Source: an uncultured Flavobacteriales bacterium
Lineage (GTDB): Bacteria; Bacteroidota; Bacteroidia; Flavobacteriales_E; Vicingaceae
Length of the DNA stretch: 64,000 bases
Direction: 5' to 3'
NCBI GenBank assembly: GCA_905479995.1
Contig: CAJQON010000003.1
Location: forward strand, 124,001-188,000
In this document: in pieces, positions 16,717 through 26,388 of the stretch
How the letters are laid out: every line of letters starts with the position of its first letter
Position numbering within the stretch: the stretch's first letter is position 1
Program-made: the position numbers and the translations under genes
Notes under the pieces: generated by a model
What the model saw: the letters and a program-made list of their open reading frames with translations, nothing else
The model's database searches: none
Told to the model about the DNA's origin: nothing

Positions 16717-17940
16717 TTAGTTTAAATTAAATTGCTTTTCTGCCATTTCGCAAATGGAATCTCCAATAGATAAACAAGCTGTTGCTGCAGGAGAAGGAGC
16801 ATTTAAAACATGAATACTCTTGCCTTTAAACTCTATTCTAAAATCGTCTCTAGTATCTCCATCTTCCCCTAAAAGCATAGCTCTTACACCAGCTCTTCCA
16901 GGCTTAATATCATCCATGGTTAAACTAGGAATCATTCGTTGCAATGTTTCTAAAAACAATTTTTTAGAAAAAGCTCTTCGGTACTCGTTATAGGCAAAGC
17001 CAAAATTATTTAAGAGCAATTTCCAGGTTCCCTTATAAGAAAGTGCATCTGCCGTATCCTTTAAACTAAAATCTGTTTTGCCATAGCCTTCTCTTTTAAA
17101 AGTAAATACTGCATTTGGACCACACTCTATATCACCATTTACCATACGTGTAAAGTGCACCCCCAAAAATGGAAATGCAGGATTAGGAACAGGGTAAATT
17201 AAATTTTTGACCTTATGCTTGGCCTGATCGGTTAAATCGTAATAATCGCCTCTAAACCCAACTACTTTTTCTTTCAACTTTACATCATCTTTCCGAGCAA
17301 GTCTATCAGCCTGAAGTCCTCCACAAAAAATCATGTATTTGGTTAAGTATTTATTTTTGGGGGTAATTACTTCTGTATTTTTTTCGCCATGAACATAATC
17401 TAACACCTCTTCTCCAAGTACTATTGTACTTTTAGACTGTTTGGCCTTAACCAACTCACATAGTTTTTCTGTAGTTCCTCTAAAATCGATAATACCTGTG
17501 CAAGGCACCCAAATTCCTCCAATACTTTTAACAAAAGGCTCTATATCTTTTACTTGGTTTCCGTCAATTTTTTCAATTCCCTCCGTATTATTAGCCAATC
17601 CATTTTCAAAAATCTTGTCCATAAAAGGCAATTCATCTTGACTAACAGCTGCTACTACTTTCCCACAAACATCGTGTTGAATACCATGCTTTTTTGCAAA
17701 TTCAACAATTTGCTTTCTACCATCTACACAGTTTTTAGCCTTAGCTGAACCTGGCTTGTAATATAATCCTGAATGAATTACTCCTGAATTATGACCTGTT
17801 TGATGATCGGCTAATTTGTTTTCTTTTTCAATTAAAAGAACAGTGAGGTCAGGAAATTTAAGCTGAATTTTATAAGCAGTAGCTGCTCCTACAATCCCTC
17901 CTCCTACTATAGTTATATCGTAAACTTTACTATTTTCCAA
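16717..17940 (-). CDS. lhgO: L-2-hydroxyglutarate oxidase/dehydrogenase
   Basis: 407 aa FAD-dependent enzyme of the DAO family that oxidises L-2-hydroxyglutarate to 2-oxoglutarate, passing electrons to quinone or oxygen. The Rossmann motif GGGIVGAATAYKI is at residues 13-25, followed by TGHNSGVIHSGLYY, the characteristic LhgO sequence after the FAD-binding fold. C-terminal GRAGVRAMLL and LNAPSPAATACLSIG complete the family pattern. Likely a metabolite-repair role. It directly abuts the YgjV-like gene; the MFS gene lies 59 nt upstream on the same strand. Confidence 0.93.
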   Translation of the reverse strand: MENSKVYDITIVGGGIVGAATAYKIQLKFPDLTVLLIEKENKLADHQTGHNSGVIHSGLYYKPGSAKAKNCVDGRKQIVEFAKKHGIQHDVCGKVVAAVSQDELPFMDKIFENGLANNTEGIEKIDGNQVKDIEPFVKSIGGIWVPCTGIIDFRGTTEKLCELVKAKQSKSTIVLGEEVLDYVHGEKNTEVITPKNKYLTKYMIFCGGLQADRLARKDDVKLKEKVVGFRGDYYDLTDQAKHKVKNLIYPVPNPAFPFLGVHFTRMVNGDIECGPNAVFTFKREGYGKTDFSLKDTADALSYKGTWKLLLNNFGFAYNEYRRAFSKKLFLETLQRMIPSLTMDDIKPGRAGVRAMLLGEDGDTRDDFRIEFKGKSIHVLNAPSPAATACLSIGDSICEMAEKQFNLN

Positions 17941-17999
17941 AGCAATTAATTTTGAAGCAAAAGTAAAATAAAAATGCGGATTTCACGCATTTAGTGAAC

Positions 18000-19313
18000 T
18001 CAGTTATTCCCTGCTAAGGCAGCTGTTTTAGGAACTCTTAACAGGAGTAAGAAACCAACTACAAAAAAGACAATTAGCATTAATACCGATTCTCTGATAC
18101 TAAACATTCCTTCTATTAACCCGAACCCAAAAGTACCGATAACAATTCCGAGCTTCTCTAGTACATCGTAAAAACTAAAAAAAGAAGCATGGTCTTCTGT
18201 TTCTGGTAACAGTTTAGAGTAAGTTGACCGAGAGAGCGATTGAATTCCTCCCATTACAAATCCAATAACGACTGCAATAATGTAAAATTGAGTTGGTGTA
18301 TAAACAAATTGATAAGCTCCTATACAAATTAATACCCAAACAAAAACAATACTTGATAGGGCTTTTATGTTGCCTATTTTTTTTGATAAAAAGGCAGTAA
18401 AGTAAGCTCCAGCTACAGCAATAAATTGTATTAATAATATACTCACTATTAAGCCAGTATCTTTTTCCTCTGGAGAATTCCATAAAATTTCTTTGGTTCC
18501 AAAAAAAACAGCCATTAACATTATGGTTTGTACGCCCATGCTATAAACAAAAAAAGATGCCAAATAACGCTTTAACGCTTTATTTCCTGAAAACTGTTGC
18601 CAAACCTTTTTAAGTTCTTTAAATCCTTTTGTAAATCGATTTCCTTCTGGCTTATGGTTGTAAATATTACTAGGCAATCCATTAAATGTAATTTGACCAA
18701 ATCCAATCCACCAAATACCTGTTAAAACAAATGACCACTTTGCAGCATCTGGAATTATTTTTCCCATTATGAGTATTAAACAAATTATTAGTAATAATGA
18801 AGCTCCGATGTAACCTCTCGAAAATCCTTTAGCACTCACTTTATCATGCAAATCTACCGTAGCAATTTCGGGCAAATAGGCGTTATAAAAAACCAAACTA
18901 CCCGAAAAACCAATGCTTCCTAATAATACCGATAGCATTCCCCAACCAATGTAATTAATGTCGAAGAAGAAAAAAGTCATACAAGAAATTGCTCCTAAAT
19001 AACAGAAGAATTTCATATAACTTTTCTTACTCCCAGAATAATCCGCAATACCAGACAGCAATGGAGATAAGACAGCCACTATAATATATGACAATGAAAT
19101 TACATAAGAATACAATTCTGTGTTGACAAAAGTGTGACCCAAAAAGTCGATTGTTTTGATGACTTTTCCGTTTTCTACAACTTCTGTAAAGTTCTGTGCT
19201 TCATAAAATATTGGGAAAATAGCTGATGTAATTACCAAAGGATAAACTGAATTTGCCCAATCGTACATTGTCCACGCAGCAATTGTTTTTTTATCGTTTT
19301 TTTTAAAACTCAT
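18000..19313 (-). CDS. MFS transporter, UMF1/Atg22-like
   Basis: 437 aa with about 12 hydrophobic segments. The N-terminal AAWTMYDWANSVYPLVITSAIFP is the signature of the UMF1 (unknown major facilitator 1) family, related to the vacuolar effluxer Atg22, and the GFVMGGIQSLSRSTYSKLLPE block near residue 360 is the second family hallmark. Atg22 exports amino acids from yeast vacuoles; bacterial substrates are not established. Four bases separate it from the upstream CAP-domain gene, so they are co-transcribed. Confidence 0.88.
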   Translation of the reverse strand: MSFKKNDKKTIAAWTMYDWANSVYPLVITSAIFPIFYEAQNFTEVVENGKVIKTIDFLGHTFVNTELYSYVISLSYIIVAVLSPLLSGIADYSGSKKSYMKFFCYLGAISCMTFFFFDINYIGWGMLSVLLGSIGFSGSLVFYNAYLPEIATVDLHDKVSAKGFSRGYIGASLLLIICLILIMGKIIPDAAKWSFVLTGIWWIGFGQITFNGLPSNIYNHKPEGNRFTKGFKELKKVWQQFSGNKALKRYLASFFVYSMGVQTIMLMAVFFGTKEILWNSPEEKDTGLIVSILLIQFIAVAGAYFTAFLSKKIGNIKALSSIVFVWVLICIGAYQFVYTPTQFYIIAVVIGFVMGGIQSLSRSTYSKLLPETEDHASFFSFYDVLEKLGIVIGTFGFGLIEGMFSIRESVLMLIVFFVVGFLLLLRVPKTAALAGNN

Positions 19314-19317
19314 CCAA

Positions 19318-21705
19318 TCAATTCTTACACGATTTACAATACATACTCTTCACATCAACGTCTTTAAGCAATTGGAAACTCATGTTTGGAAAACCAAAAA
19401 GCTTACAAAACCTCTGATTATTCATTTCCTTAGCTTTTCTCATAAACTGCACATATTGTGCCTGAGGAACGAGCTTTTTGTTATAAATTGCTACGGTTAG
19501 AAAAGTAAAAAGAAACTCCTCATCAATGTTTTCTTTTTCTGCAAAAGGCTTCATAATTTCTATGGCCCAATCTAACCTTAATTGAAACATAAAGTAATTG
19601 GATATTTTATACGTTTGATTTCGGTCTAATTTAGATGAAAGCAGTATTTTTTGCACTGCAACCAATGCTTTCTCTCTCTCTCTAAACAATTTATTGTCGT
19701 AATAATAATCGGCAGCAATTAAATTATAGTTAAGTATTAATCGATTAATCTGCCAATTTTCAACATTAGAATTGGTAAGTAAGGCTTTAATGTCTCTTAA
19801 TAAAATTTTTGGATCTGGTTCTCTACTATATTTTTCTGACCACAACAATAGCCTTAACACAATAGAATTGTATTGTAGATAACTATTTGATGGATCTATT
19901 CTTAAAAAGGTAAGAACATCTCTACTCAATTGTTTATGTAAACTATCACGATTTAAAGTTGTAGATGTAAACCATTTAAATGCAAGTTGATTAACCAATA
20001 GACTTATACTCTCTTTTAAATGCGGGATTTTTGTATTGAGAATTATGTCCTTATCTAATTTACCATTCTTTATATTGCTAAGTATTACCGACTGATAAAC
20101 TTTAGCTTTATCAAACTTTTTATCCTTTAACGCCTCTTTATATCGTTTTGGTAAGACTTTAATTAAAGCATCATCCATAAATATTTTTTCAACGGTAAGC
20201 AGCACCTTTGCCATTCTTTGATCTTCTAAGTATGGTTCAAGGTTATAATCTAAGCTATCTGAATTAATAATAGATCTTAACTGCTCTTTGGTAAATTTTC
20301 GCAATTCGGCTTCATAAGGCGAACCTTTAATTGATTCATAAAAGCCTTCCCAGTTTTCTTTGGTAGTAATTTTAGTTTCTACTTCCTGAATTTTGTATTG
20401 TTTAATTGCACTTAAAATACTATTGGCCCTTTTTTGTTGAATAATTTTATTTCCTTCAACATTTCCCTCAATAGATGAATAAGCAATTACCTCTATGCTT
20501 TTTAAGTCGTAGCGATTTAAACTAATTGAATCAAGAAAAGGCTTTATATCTTCTGAACTATAAACCGACTTGTTTCTTTCAAATGGAATGGTAAAACTCA
20601 ATTGGTTTAAAACAGAATCTGCAGCATTACTCACCGAAAGTGTATCCATTAAAAAACTTAAATCGAGGGATCTTAAATTTTCGCCACCCAAACTGTTATA
20701 AATTACGGTTTGACACAAACAATTATCTTGGATCAATAAGAGGTTAAATTCAACATTATTAGTATCTAAATATGCTGGAATAAGTCCAAAAGAAATTTCT
20801 AATTCATTCGATTCTTTTAACTCGTTTTTACTAAAAAGAGATGATTTAGTTATGGGTTCCATCATAATTCCTTTATGAATTTCTGAAGGGTAAAATTTAT
20901 TACCTACACCACATTCAAATTGATTTCTTGAAACAATGTCTAATGCAATTCCATCACCCGACATATCCATTACTTGCTTAAATACTGCCAAATCGTTAAA
21001 ATAAAAATAAATTTCTCCATTCTTAAAATAGATATTATCTGACATCATCTTAGGTAAATAACCGTATTTGGCTTCGTATTGAGCACATTTACTTTTATTG
21101 TAAACTTCTATCCCGTAATTGTTTTTTTCAGGTTTAACTCCTTCAGGTAATAAAAAAGGTTCTGAAGCATAAAGCTGAGTAGCTATAATCATTTTCTTTT
21201 TTAAGTCCATAGCAAAACCAGCGCCTACTTTGGTATAGTTAGAATTTATTAAAAGCTCTTTTCCTCCTCTAGCCTTAATCCACTGTTGCGTAATGTAATC
21301 AGCAATTTCTTGGTAAGATTTAATTTCTTTAGTGGTTCGTTGTCCTGGCACCCTAACTTTTGCTCCCACAATAACAGATTGGCAATTTTCTCCAACGTCT
21401 CCATTCATTCCGTCATAAAAAATAACACGATCAAAAGGAGTTGCTTTCTTTTTGATTGTTTGTGCATGAGAAACTCTTCCTGTTTTTAGGCAATAGTCCG
21501 ATTGGTCTTTAGCTGGTGCAATTAATAAATCATCGTGCTCTAATAACTTAGCTCCATTGTCAGCTCTATATTGATTTATGTTTTTTTCAATGAGCTCACT
21601 AAGCAGGTCTGCAGAAAATTTCTTTAATTCAATCGCATCATTCGGTTGCTGAGCAACCAAGCTAAAAGAAAAGAAAAAAAGTAATATACTAAGGCTTTGC
21701 TTCAT
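19318..21705 (-). CDS. CAP/SCP-domain protein with OmpA-like and helical-repeat regions
   Basis: 795 aa, exported (signal peptide ending LVAQ). Residues about 30-180 form a CAP/SCP (cysteine-rich secretory protein-like) domain: NQYRADNGAKLLEHDDLL, His in SHAQTI, GENCQS, then AGFAMDLKKKMIIATQLYAS. The middle (about 400-445: IEVIAYSSIEG, then KRANSILSAIKQY) resembles the OmpA/MotB peptidoglycan-binding motif. About 500-770 is an all-helical, TPR-like region. The end, YCKSCKN, holds a pair of cysteines. Function unknown; wall-associated scaffolding is one reading. It is the first gene of the pair with the UMF1 transporter. Confidence 0.75.
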   Translation of the reverse strand: MKQSLSILLFFFSFSLVAQQPNDAIELKKFSADLLSELIEKNINQYRADNGAKLLEHDDLLIAPAKDQSDYCLKTGRVSHAQTIKKKATPFDRVIFYDGMNGDVGENCQSVIVGAKVRVPGQRTTKEIKSYQEIADYITQQWIKARGGKELLINSNYTKVGAGFAMDLKKKMIIATQLYASEPFLLPEGVKPEKNNYGIEVYNKSKCAQYEAKYGYLPKMMSDNIYFKNGEIYFYFNDLAVFKQVMDMSGDGIALDIVSRNQFECGVGNKFYPSEIHKGIMMEPITKSSLFSKNELKESNELEISFGLIPAYLDTNNVEFNLLLIQDNCLCQTVIYNSLGGENLRSLDLSFLMDTLSVSNAADSVLNQLSFTIPFERNKSVYSSEDIKPFLDSISLNRYDLKSIEVIAYSSIEGNVEGNKIIQQKRANSILSAIKQYKIQEVETKITTKENWEGFYESIKGSPYEAELRKFTKEQLRSIINSDSLDYNLEPYLEDQRMAKVLLTVEKIFMDDALIKVLPKRYKEALKDKKFDKAKVYQSVILSNIKNGKLDKDIILNTKIPHLKESISLLVNQLAFKWFTSTTLNRDSLHKQLSRDVLTFLRIDPSNSYLQYNSIVLRLLLWSEKYSREPDPKILLRDIKALLTNSNVENWQINRLILNYNLIAADYYYDNKLFREREKALVAVQKILLSSKLDRNQTYKISNYFMFQLRLDWAIEIMKPFAEKENIDEEFLFTFLTVAIYNKKLVPQAQYVQFMRKAKEMNNQRFCKLFGFPNMSFQLLKDVDVKSMYCKSCKN

Positions 21706-21750
21706 TAAAATTATTTTAATACTTAAAGATAATAAAATGGTTTAAAGCAA

Positions 21751-22689
21751 CTACGATACCACAAAGTAAATATAGATGCAATAGGCTAAGAATAAGAAGA
21801 GTCCTCTATAGCGATTTACCTTGTATCCTATTAACATTAATGGTAACAGGAGTAAAGAAATACCCAACACCCAATAAATATCGTTGGTAATAACTTGAGC
21901 AGATACAGGAATCTCTTTCACTAAGGCAGTAATTCCTAATACGCCTAAAATATTAAATATATTTGAGCCAATTAAATTTCCAACTGAAATATCTGTTTCT
22001 TTTTTTAAAGCTGCCATAACAGAAGTAATTAGCTCGGGCACACTTGTTCCAAAAGCTACAATTGTAACAGCAATAATGTGTTCACTTACTCCAAAGTTTG
22101 TAGCAATAGTAATAGCACCATCCAACAACCAATTGGCACCAAAAGCTAAACCAACAGATCCAACTAGTATTAGCAGAATGTTTCTTATTACTTTAGAGTT
22201 TTTTGCCTTTTCAACATCAACATCTAAATCAACTTCTTCAGTCTCATTCTTTGTGGCACTTTTAAACATGTAATAGTTAAACGCAATAAGTCCTATAACA
22301 AAAATAAGTCCCTCATACCATTCAATGTTTGCATTTAAGATAAAGAGAAAAAACAAAGTAGTGGCTCCCATCATAATAGGCCAATCTACTTTTACTGTTG
22401 ATTTTTTTACTGTTATGGGCAAAATCATTGCTGTAATCCCTAAAACCAATGCAATGTTAGCCACATTAGACCCTACTATGTTTCCAATAGATAATTCGGG
22501 ATGACCTTCTAATGCTGCTTTTAAGCTTACCAATAATTCAGGAGCTGAAGTTCCAAACGAAACGATAGTCATTCCAATGACCAAGGTAGGAATGTTAAAT
22601 TTTAACGCTATTCCAACTGCTCCGCGAACCAAGAATTCTCCAGAAACAATAAGTGTAATTAAGCCAAGTATTAGTAGTACATATTCCAT
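21751..22689 (-). CDS. calcium/sodium antiporter (CaCA family, YrbG-like)
   Basis: 312 aa with about ten membrane segments arranged as two inverted halves. Each half carries the alpha-repeat that binds the ions: GTSAPELLVS at 46-55 and GTSVPELITS at 214-223, each followed by the GSNV/GSNI motif. An acidic cytoplasmic loop (about 147-162) separates the halves. It exchanges Ca2+ for Na+ across the inner membrane. The ATG follows the tatA stop with no gap. Confidence 0.94.
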   Translation of the reverse strand: MEYVLLILGLITLIVSGEFLVRGAVGIALKFNIPTLVIGMTIVSFGTSAPELLVSLKAALEGHPELSIGNIVGSNVANIALVLGITAMILPITVKKSTVKVDWPIMMGATTLFFLFILNANIEWYEGLIFVIGLIAFNYYMFKSATKNETEEVDLDVDVEKAKNSKVIRNILLILVGSVGLAFGANWLLDGAITIATNFGVSEHIIAVTIVAFGTSVPELITSVMAALKKETDISVGNLIGSNIFNILGVLGITALVKEIPVSAQVITNDIYWVLGISLLLLPLMLIGYKVNRYRGLFLFLAYCIYIYFVVS

Positions 22690-23079
22690 CTATTTCTCTT
22701 CGGCACTTTCTTTTGCTGGAGTAGCATAAGGGTTTTCTCTTTGAACGGTATTGGGGTTTTGAACGGGCTTAATTTCAACTGGAGAAGGTTTAACTGCCTC
22801 CTCTTTTGGAACTTCTTCTTTTGGATTTATTTTTTCTTTAACATAATTTTTCGCTTGCTTTTCTACGTCCACAAAATCCTTGGCATTGTTCATCTCTCTT
22901 GCGCCTTCTTTAATTTCTTGCTGAATGTCGTTGGTAGCATTTTTAATCTCTCTCATTCCTTTTCCTAAACCTCTAGCGAGTTCTGGAATTTTTTTAGATC
23001 CAAACAACATGATTATGATGAGAACGACAAAAATCAATTCCCCTCCGCCTGGCATTCCAAATAATAAGATATAATTCAT
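22690..23079 (-). CDS. tatA: TatA/TatB-type twin-arginine translocase subunit
   Basis: 129 aa. One N-terminal transmembrane helix (GELIFVVLIIIMLFG), the hinge FGSKKIPELARGLG, an amphipathic helix (GMREIKNATNDIQQEI), then a long charged, Pro-rich tail (about 70-129), longer than most TatA and TatB-like in length. It would form the Tat export pore with TatC, which is not in this window. It abuts the Ca2+/Na+ antiporter gene. Confidence 0.92.
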   Translation of the reverse strand: MNYILLFGMPGGGELIFVVLIIIMLFGSKKIPELARGLGKGMREIKNATNDIQQEIKEGAREMNNAKDFVDVEKQAKNYVKEKINPKEEVPKEEAVKPSPVEIKPVQNPNTVQRENPYATPAKESAEEK

Positions 23080-23098
23080 AACACGTTGTTTTCTGAAA

Positions 23099-23106
23099 CA
23101 AAGGTA
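23099..23106 (-). promoter_or_regulatory. -7 element for tatA
   Basis: Minus-strand TACCTTTG fits TAnnTTTG, 19 nt before the tatA ATG. It lies just downstream of the secDF terminator hairpin; no TTG at -33. Confidence 0.42.
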
Positions 23107-23142
23107 ACAAAAAAGCCTTTCTGAAAAATTCAGAAAGGCTTT
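23107..23142 (-). terminator. rho-independent terminator of secDF
   Basis: Stem AAAGCCTTTCTGA/TCAGAAAGGCTTT (13 bp, 23112-23124 and 23130-23142) followed on the minus strand by a run of T, 22 bases beyond the secDF stop. It separates secDF from tatA. Confidence 0.88.
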
Positions 23143-23164
23143 ATATAATTAAGGTTTTATCGAC

Positions 23165-26100
23165 CTATTTTTTTTTGTCTGTTTTACCAGCAAAATCATA
23201 CATTACTGGAGAAGCAATACATAATGATGAGTAAGTTCCTACAATAACACCAATTAATAAAGCAAAAGAGAATCCTCTAATTACTTCTCCTCCAAAAAAG
23301 AAGATCATGGCCAATACAAATATGGTAGATAATGAGGTATTAATTGTTCTACTCAATGTACTATTCAATGCATTGTTGATTACCTCACCAACTTCTTGTT
23401 TCTTGTAAGACCCTAAGTATTCTCTAATTCTATCGAATACAACCACAGTATCATTTATTGAGTATCCAACAACAGTAAGTATAGCTGCAATAAATGCTTG
23501 GTCAATTTCTAAAGAGAATGGTAATACTCCGTATAGTAATGAGAATAAAGAAAGTACTACTAATACATCATGAAACAATGCGATTAATGCACCCATTCCA
23601 AATTGCCATTTCTTAAATCTAAATACGATATAGATAAAGATGATGATTAACGAAATGATGATAGATAAGAATGAAGCAGACTTAATATCATCAGCAATTG
23701 TTGGCCCAACTTTTTGAGAGCTCATAATTTCATACTCTCCACCTAATTGAACCAAACCTTCGTTCAATGCAGTTTCAACATCATTGTCAGCACTTTCTTC
23801 ATTGCTTTCAATCATGTAAGAAGTTACAATTTTTACTTGATTACCATCTCCAAAAGTTTTAACCACTGGAGAACTTTCAAATGGACCAGCTAATACAGCT
23901 GTTACTTTTTCTGGAGAAGTTGCTTTATCAAATCTTACCGTATAAGATCTACCACCGTTAAAATCAACTCCATACTGCAATCCTTTAGTTGCTAAAGAAC
24001 CAATACCAGCGATAATAATAAGTGCTGACAAAATGTAAAATTTCTTTCTGTTTTTTAAGAAACTGAAGTTTACTTTTTTAAATGCTCCTTCTGTTAATTT
24101 AGTAGAGAAAGACAATGTTTTGTTTTTCGCTAATCCTGATTCAAAAATTATTCTTGTAATAAATATTGCTGTAAACAATGAAGTTCCAATACCTACTACT
24201 AATGTCTTAGCAAATCCTTCTACAGGACCAGTACCAAAAATCCAAAGTACAATACCTGTTAATAAGGTAGTAACGTTGGCATCAATAATTGACGAGTAAG
24301 CAAATTTATAACCATCAGCTACTGCTAATCTAATTCCTTTACCTGCTGAAATCTCTTCTCTAATACGCTCAAAAATAAGTACGTTAGCATCAACCGACAT
24401 ACCAATTGTTAAGATAATACCTGCAATACCAGGTAATGTTAATGCAATCATTGAAGGCACAGAAGCTAATATTCCAAAAATGAAGAACATGTTAGCTAAC
24501 AATGCAATTACCGAAGCAACACCAGCTTTAGAATAGTAAAAAATCATGTAAGCCAATACAATTAATAAAGCAATAACAAATGAGTTTAATCCTTTGCTAA
24601 TTGATTCTTGACCCAATGTTGGTCCTACAACTGCTTCTTCAATAATTCTTGCTGGAGCAGGCAATTTACCCGCTTTAAGAATGTTGGCAATTAATTTTGC
24701 TTCTTCAATTTCAAAATCTCCAGAGATGCTTGATTGACCTCCTGAAATTTCTCCGTTTACTGTTGGGAAACTGTAAACCAAGTCATCTAGTGCAATCGCA
24801 ATTGATTCACCAATATGACCTCCAGTTAATACTCTCCACTTGTTTGCTCCTTCACCATTCATCGTCATTGAAATTTCTGGGCTACCAGAAAATTGATCAA
24901 ATTGTTGAGATGCTGCAACAATCACATCACCTTCAAGAGCTGCTTTACCGTCTCTGCTATCAATTTTAATAGCAATTAACTGTAAAAATTTACCTGCTTC
25001 ATCGTAAGGCTTCACTGTCCATAAAAACTTTAGTTTCGGGTGAATTAATGATTGAATTTCTTTTCGAGCTAAAAGGCTGTTTACTTTTCCAGTATCTTTA
25101 ATTGCAACCATTCCTACTACAGGACCTGTTCCATACTCATATTGTTGAGTTGTTGGGTTTTGGAAAATAGCTGGACGCATCACAGCAAATAAAGGATGTT
25201 CTTTTGCGTAATCGGCAAAACTCTGATCTGCATTTGTTGTATCTGTAGAATTAGAATCACCTGATCCACCATTCACATCATCCAATAAACTTGATACTTC
25301 TTCTGTTATTTTTGATGTATCAACAACTTCTTCAGCTAATTCATTATTCTCCTCTACTGCTTCTTCACCTTCTACTTTTGTTGTATCAGTGGCAGTACTA
25401 CTGTTGTTTAATTTCCCTAACTTAATGTCAATTTGCTCTAACATTGGGTAAACTTCTTTGTTATCCCAAGTTAACCAGAACTCTAATTTTGCAGTTCCTT
25501 GTAATAATTGACGAACTCTCTTCTTGTTTTTTACACCAGGCAATTCAACTAAAATTCTATCAGAACCAGTTAAACGTTGAATACTTGGTTGAGCAGATCC
25601 AAACAAACCAATTCTTGTACGGATAACATTAAAAGAACGCTCAATTGCATCGTTTGCTTCAGCACCAACAAATTCAAGAATCTTTTCATTGTCATCGTTT
25701 AATGAAATTTGATCTTTATTGTCTAAGCTATAAAAGATTGAAGCTAAACTTCCATTTGGATTTTCAGCAGCATATGCTTCCCCAAATAAAGTAATAAAAT
25801 CTTGACTTGTTTCTTGTTGTTTCAACTTAGCATCAGCAATTGCTTTAACAAAAGCTGGTTCGTTTCTAGCTTTTACATTCGCTAGTGCCTTAACCACTTC
25901 TTCTACTTGAACCTCCAAGGTAACGTTCATTCCACCCTTCAAATCCAAACCAAGGTTTAGCATTTTTGTTCTTAACTCACCATAAGTGTAGTCAATTACT
26001 GGATAAACAATTTCCGAAGCCATAGAATCCAAGTAAGCGTATTCTATAGAATCTAATTTATTAAATTCTGATTCAGGATTAGCTTTCTTGTAATTTTCAA

Positions 26101-26227
26101 CATAGTCCACTGCAAATTCCTTTGCATCGCTCTCAACACCGGTCGCAACCCATGTTAATGACAGTGAAAAAATACACCCTAAGGCAAAAAGTATCGTAAA
26201 TCCTGTTATAAGTCCTTTATTTTGCAT
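23165..26227 (-). CDS. secDF: protein translocase subunit SecDF (fused)
   Basis: 1020 aa. SecD is residues about 1-650 and SecF about 700-1015, the single-chain form usual in Bacteroidota. SecD signs are LGLDLKGGMNVTLEV near 92-106, the P1 periplasmic domain, and the membrane block LPGIAGIILTIGMSVDANVLIFERIREE. SecF signs are QYGVDFNGGRSYTVRF and VVGYSINDTVVVFDRIREY. It uses the proton gradient to pull preproteins through SecYEG. The P1 region carries an unusually long low-complexity acidic/Ser/Thr insert (about 275-337). Confidence 0.97.
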   Translation of the reverse strand: MQNKGLITGFTILFALGCIFSLSLTWVATGVESDAKEFAVDYVENYKKANPESEFNKLDSIEYAYLDSMASEIVYPVIDYTYGELRTKMLNLGLDLKGGMNVTLEVQVEEVVKALANVKARNEPAFVKAIADAKLKQQETSQDFITLFGEAYAAENPNGSLASIFYSLDNKDQISLNDDNEKILEFVGAEANDAIERSFNVIRTRIGLFGSAQPSIQRLTGSDRILVELPGVKNKKRVRQLLQGTAKLEFWLTWDNKEVYPMLEQIDIKLGKLNNSSTATDTTKVEGEEAVEENNELAEEVVDTSKITEEVSSLLDDVNGGSGDSNSTDTTNADQSFADYAKEHPLFAVMRPAIFQNPTTQQYEYGTGPVVGMVAIKDTGKVNSLLARKEIQSLIHPKLKFLWTVKPYDEAGKFLQLIAIKIDSRDGKAALEGDVIVAASQQFDQFSGSPEISMTMNGEGANKWRVLTGGHIGESIAIALDDLVYSFPTVNGEISGGQSSISGDFEIEEAKLIANILKAGKLPAPARIIEEAVVGPTLGQESISKGLNSFVIALLIVLAYMIFYYSKAGVASVIALLANMFFIFGILASVPSMIALTLPGIAGIILTIGMSVDANVLIFERIREEISAGKGIRLAVADGYKFAYSSIIDANVTTLLTGIVLWIFGTGPVEGFAKTLVVGIGTSLFTAIFITRIIFESGLAKNKTLSFSTKLTEGAFKKVNFSFLKNRKKFYILSALIIIAGIGSLATKGLQYGVDFNGGRSYTVRFDKATSPEKVTAVLAGPFESSPVVKTFGDGNQVKIVTSYMIESNEESADNDVETALNEGLVQLGGEYEIMSSQKVGPTIADDIKSASFLSIIISLIIIFIYIVFRFKKWQFGMGALIALFHDVLVVLSLFSLLYGVLPFSLEIDQAFIAAILTVVGYSINDTVVVFDRIREYLGSYKKQEVGEVINNALNSTLSRTINTSLSTIFVLAMIFFFGGEVIRGFSFALLIGVIVGTYSSLCIASPVMYDFAGKTDKKK

Positions 26228-26263
26228 CTTTTAAATATTATTCTTCATTTTTTTATAAGCCTG

Positions 26264-26294
26264 CAAATATAGAATTTCAAATACTATTTAACAA
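26264..26294 (-). promoter_or_regulatory. promoter of secDF
   Basis: Minus-strand TTG (26294-26292), 20-nt spacer, TATATTTG (26271-26264), 37 nt before the ATG at 26227. Confidence 0.55.
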
Positions 26295-26388
26295 TAGAAA
26301 ACACAATAACTTTCATTCCTTCGTTGTATAAGGTAAAAGCAGTACTTTTACAAGCAACCATTAATAACTAATTATCGTCAATATTTAG

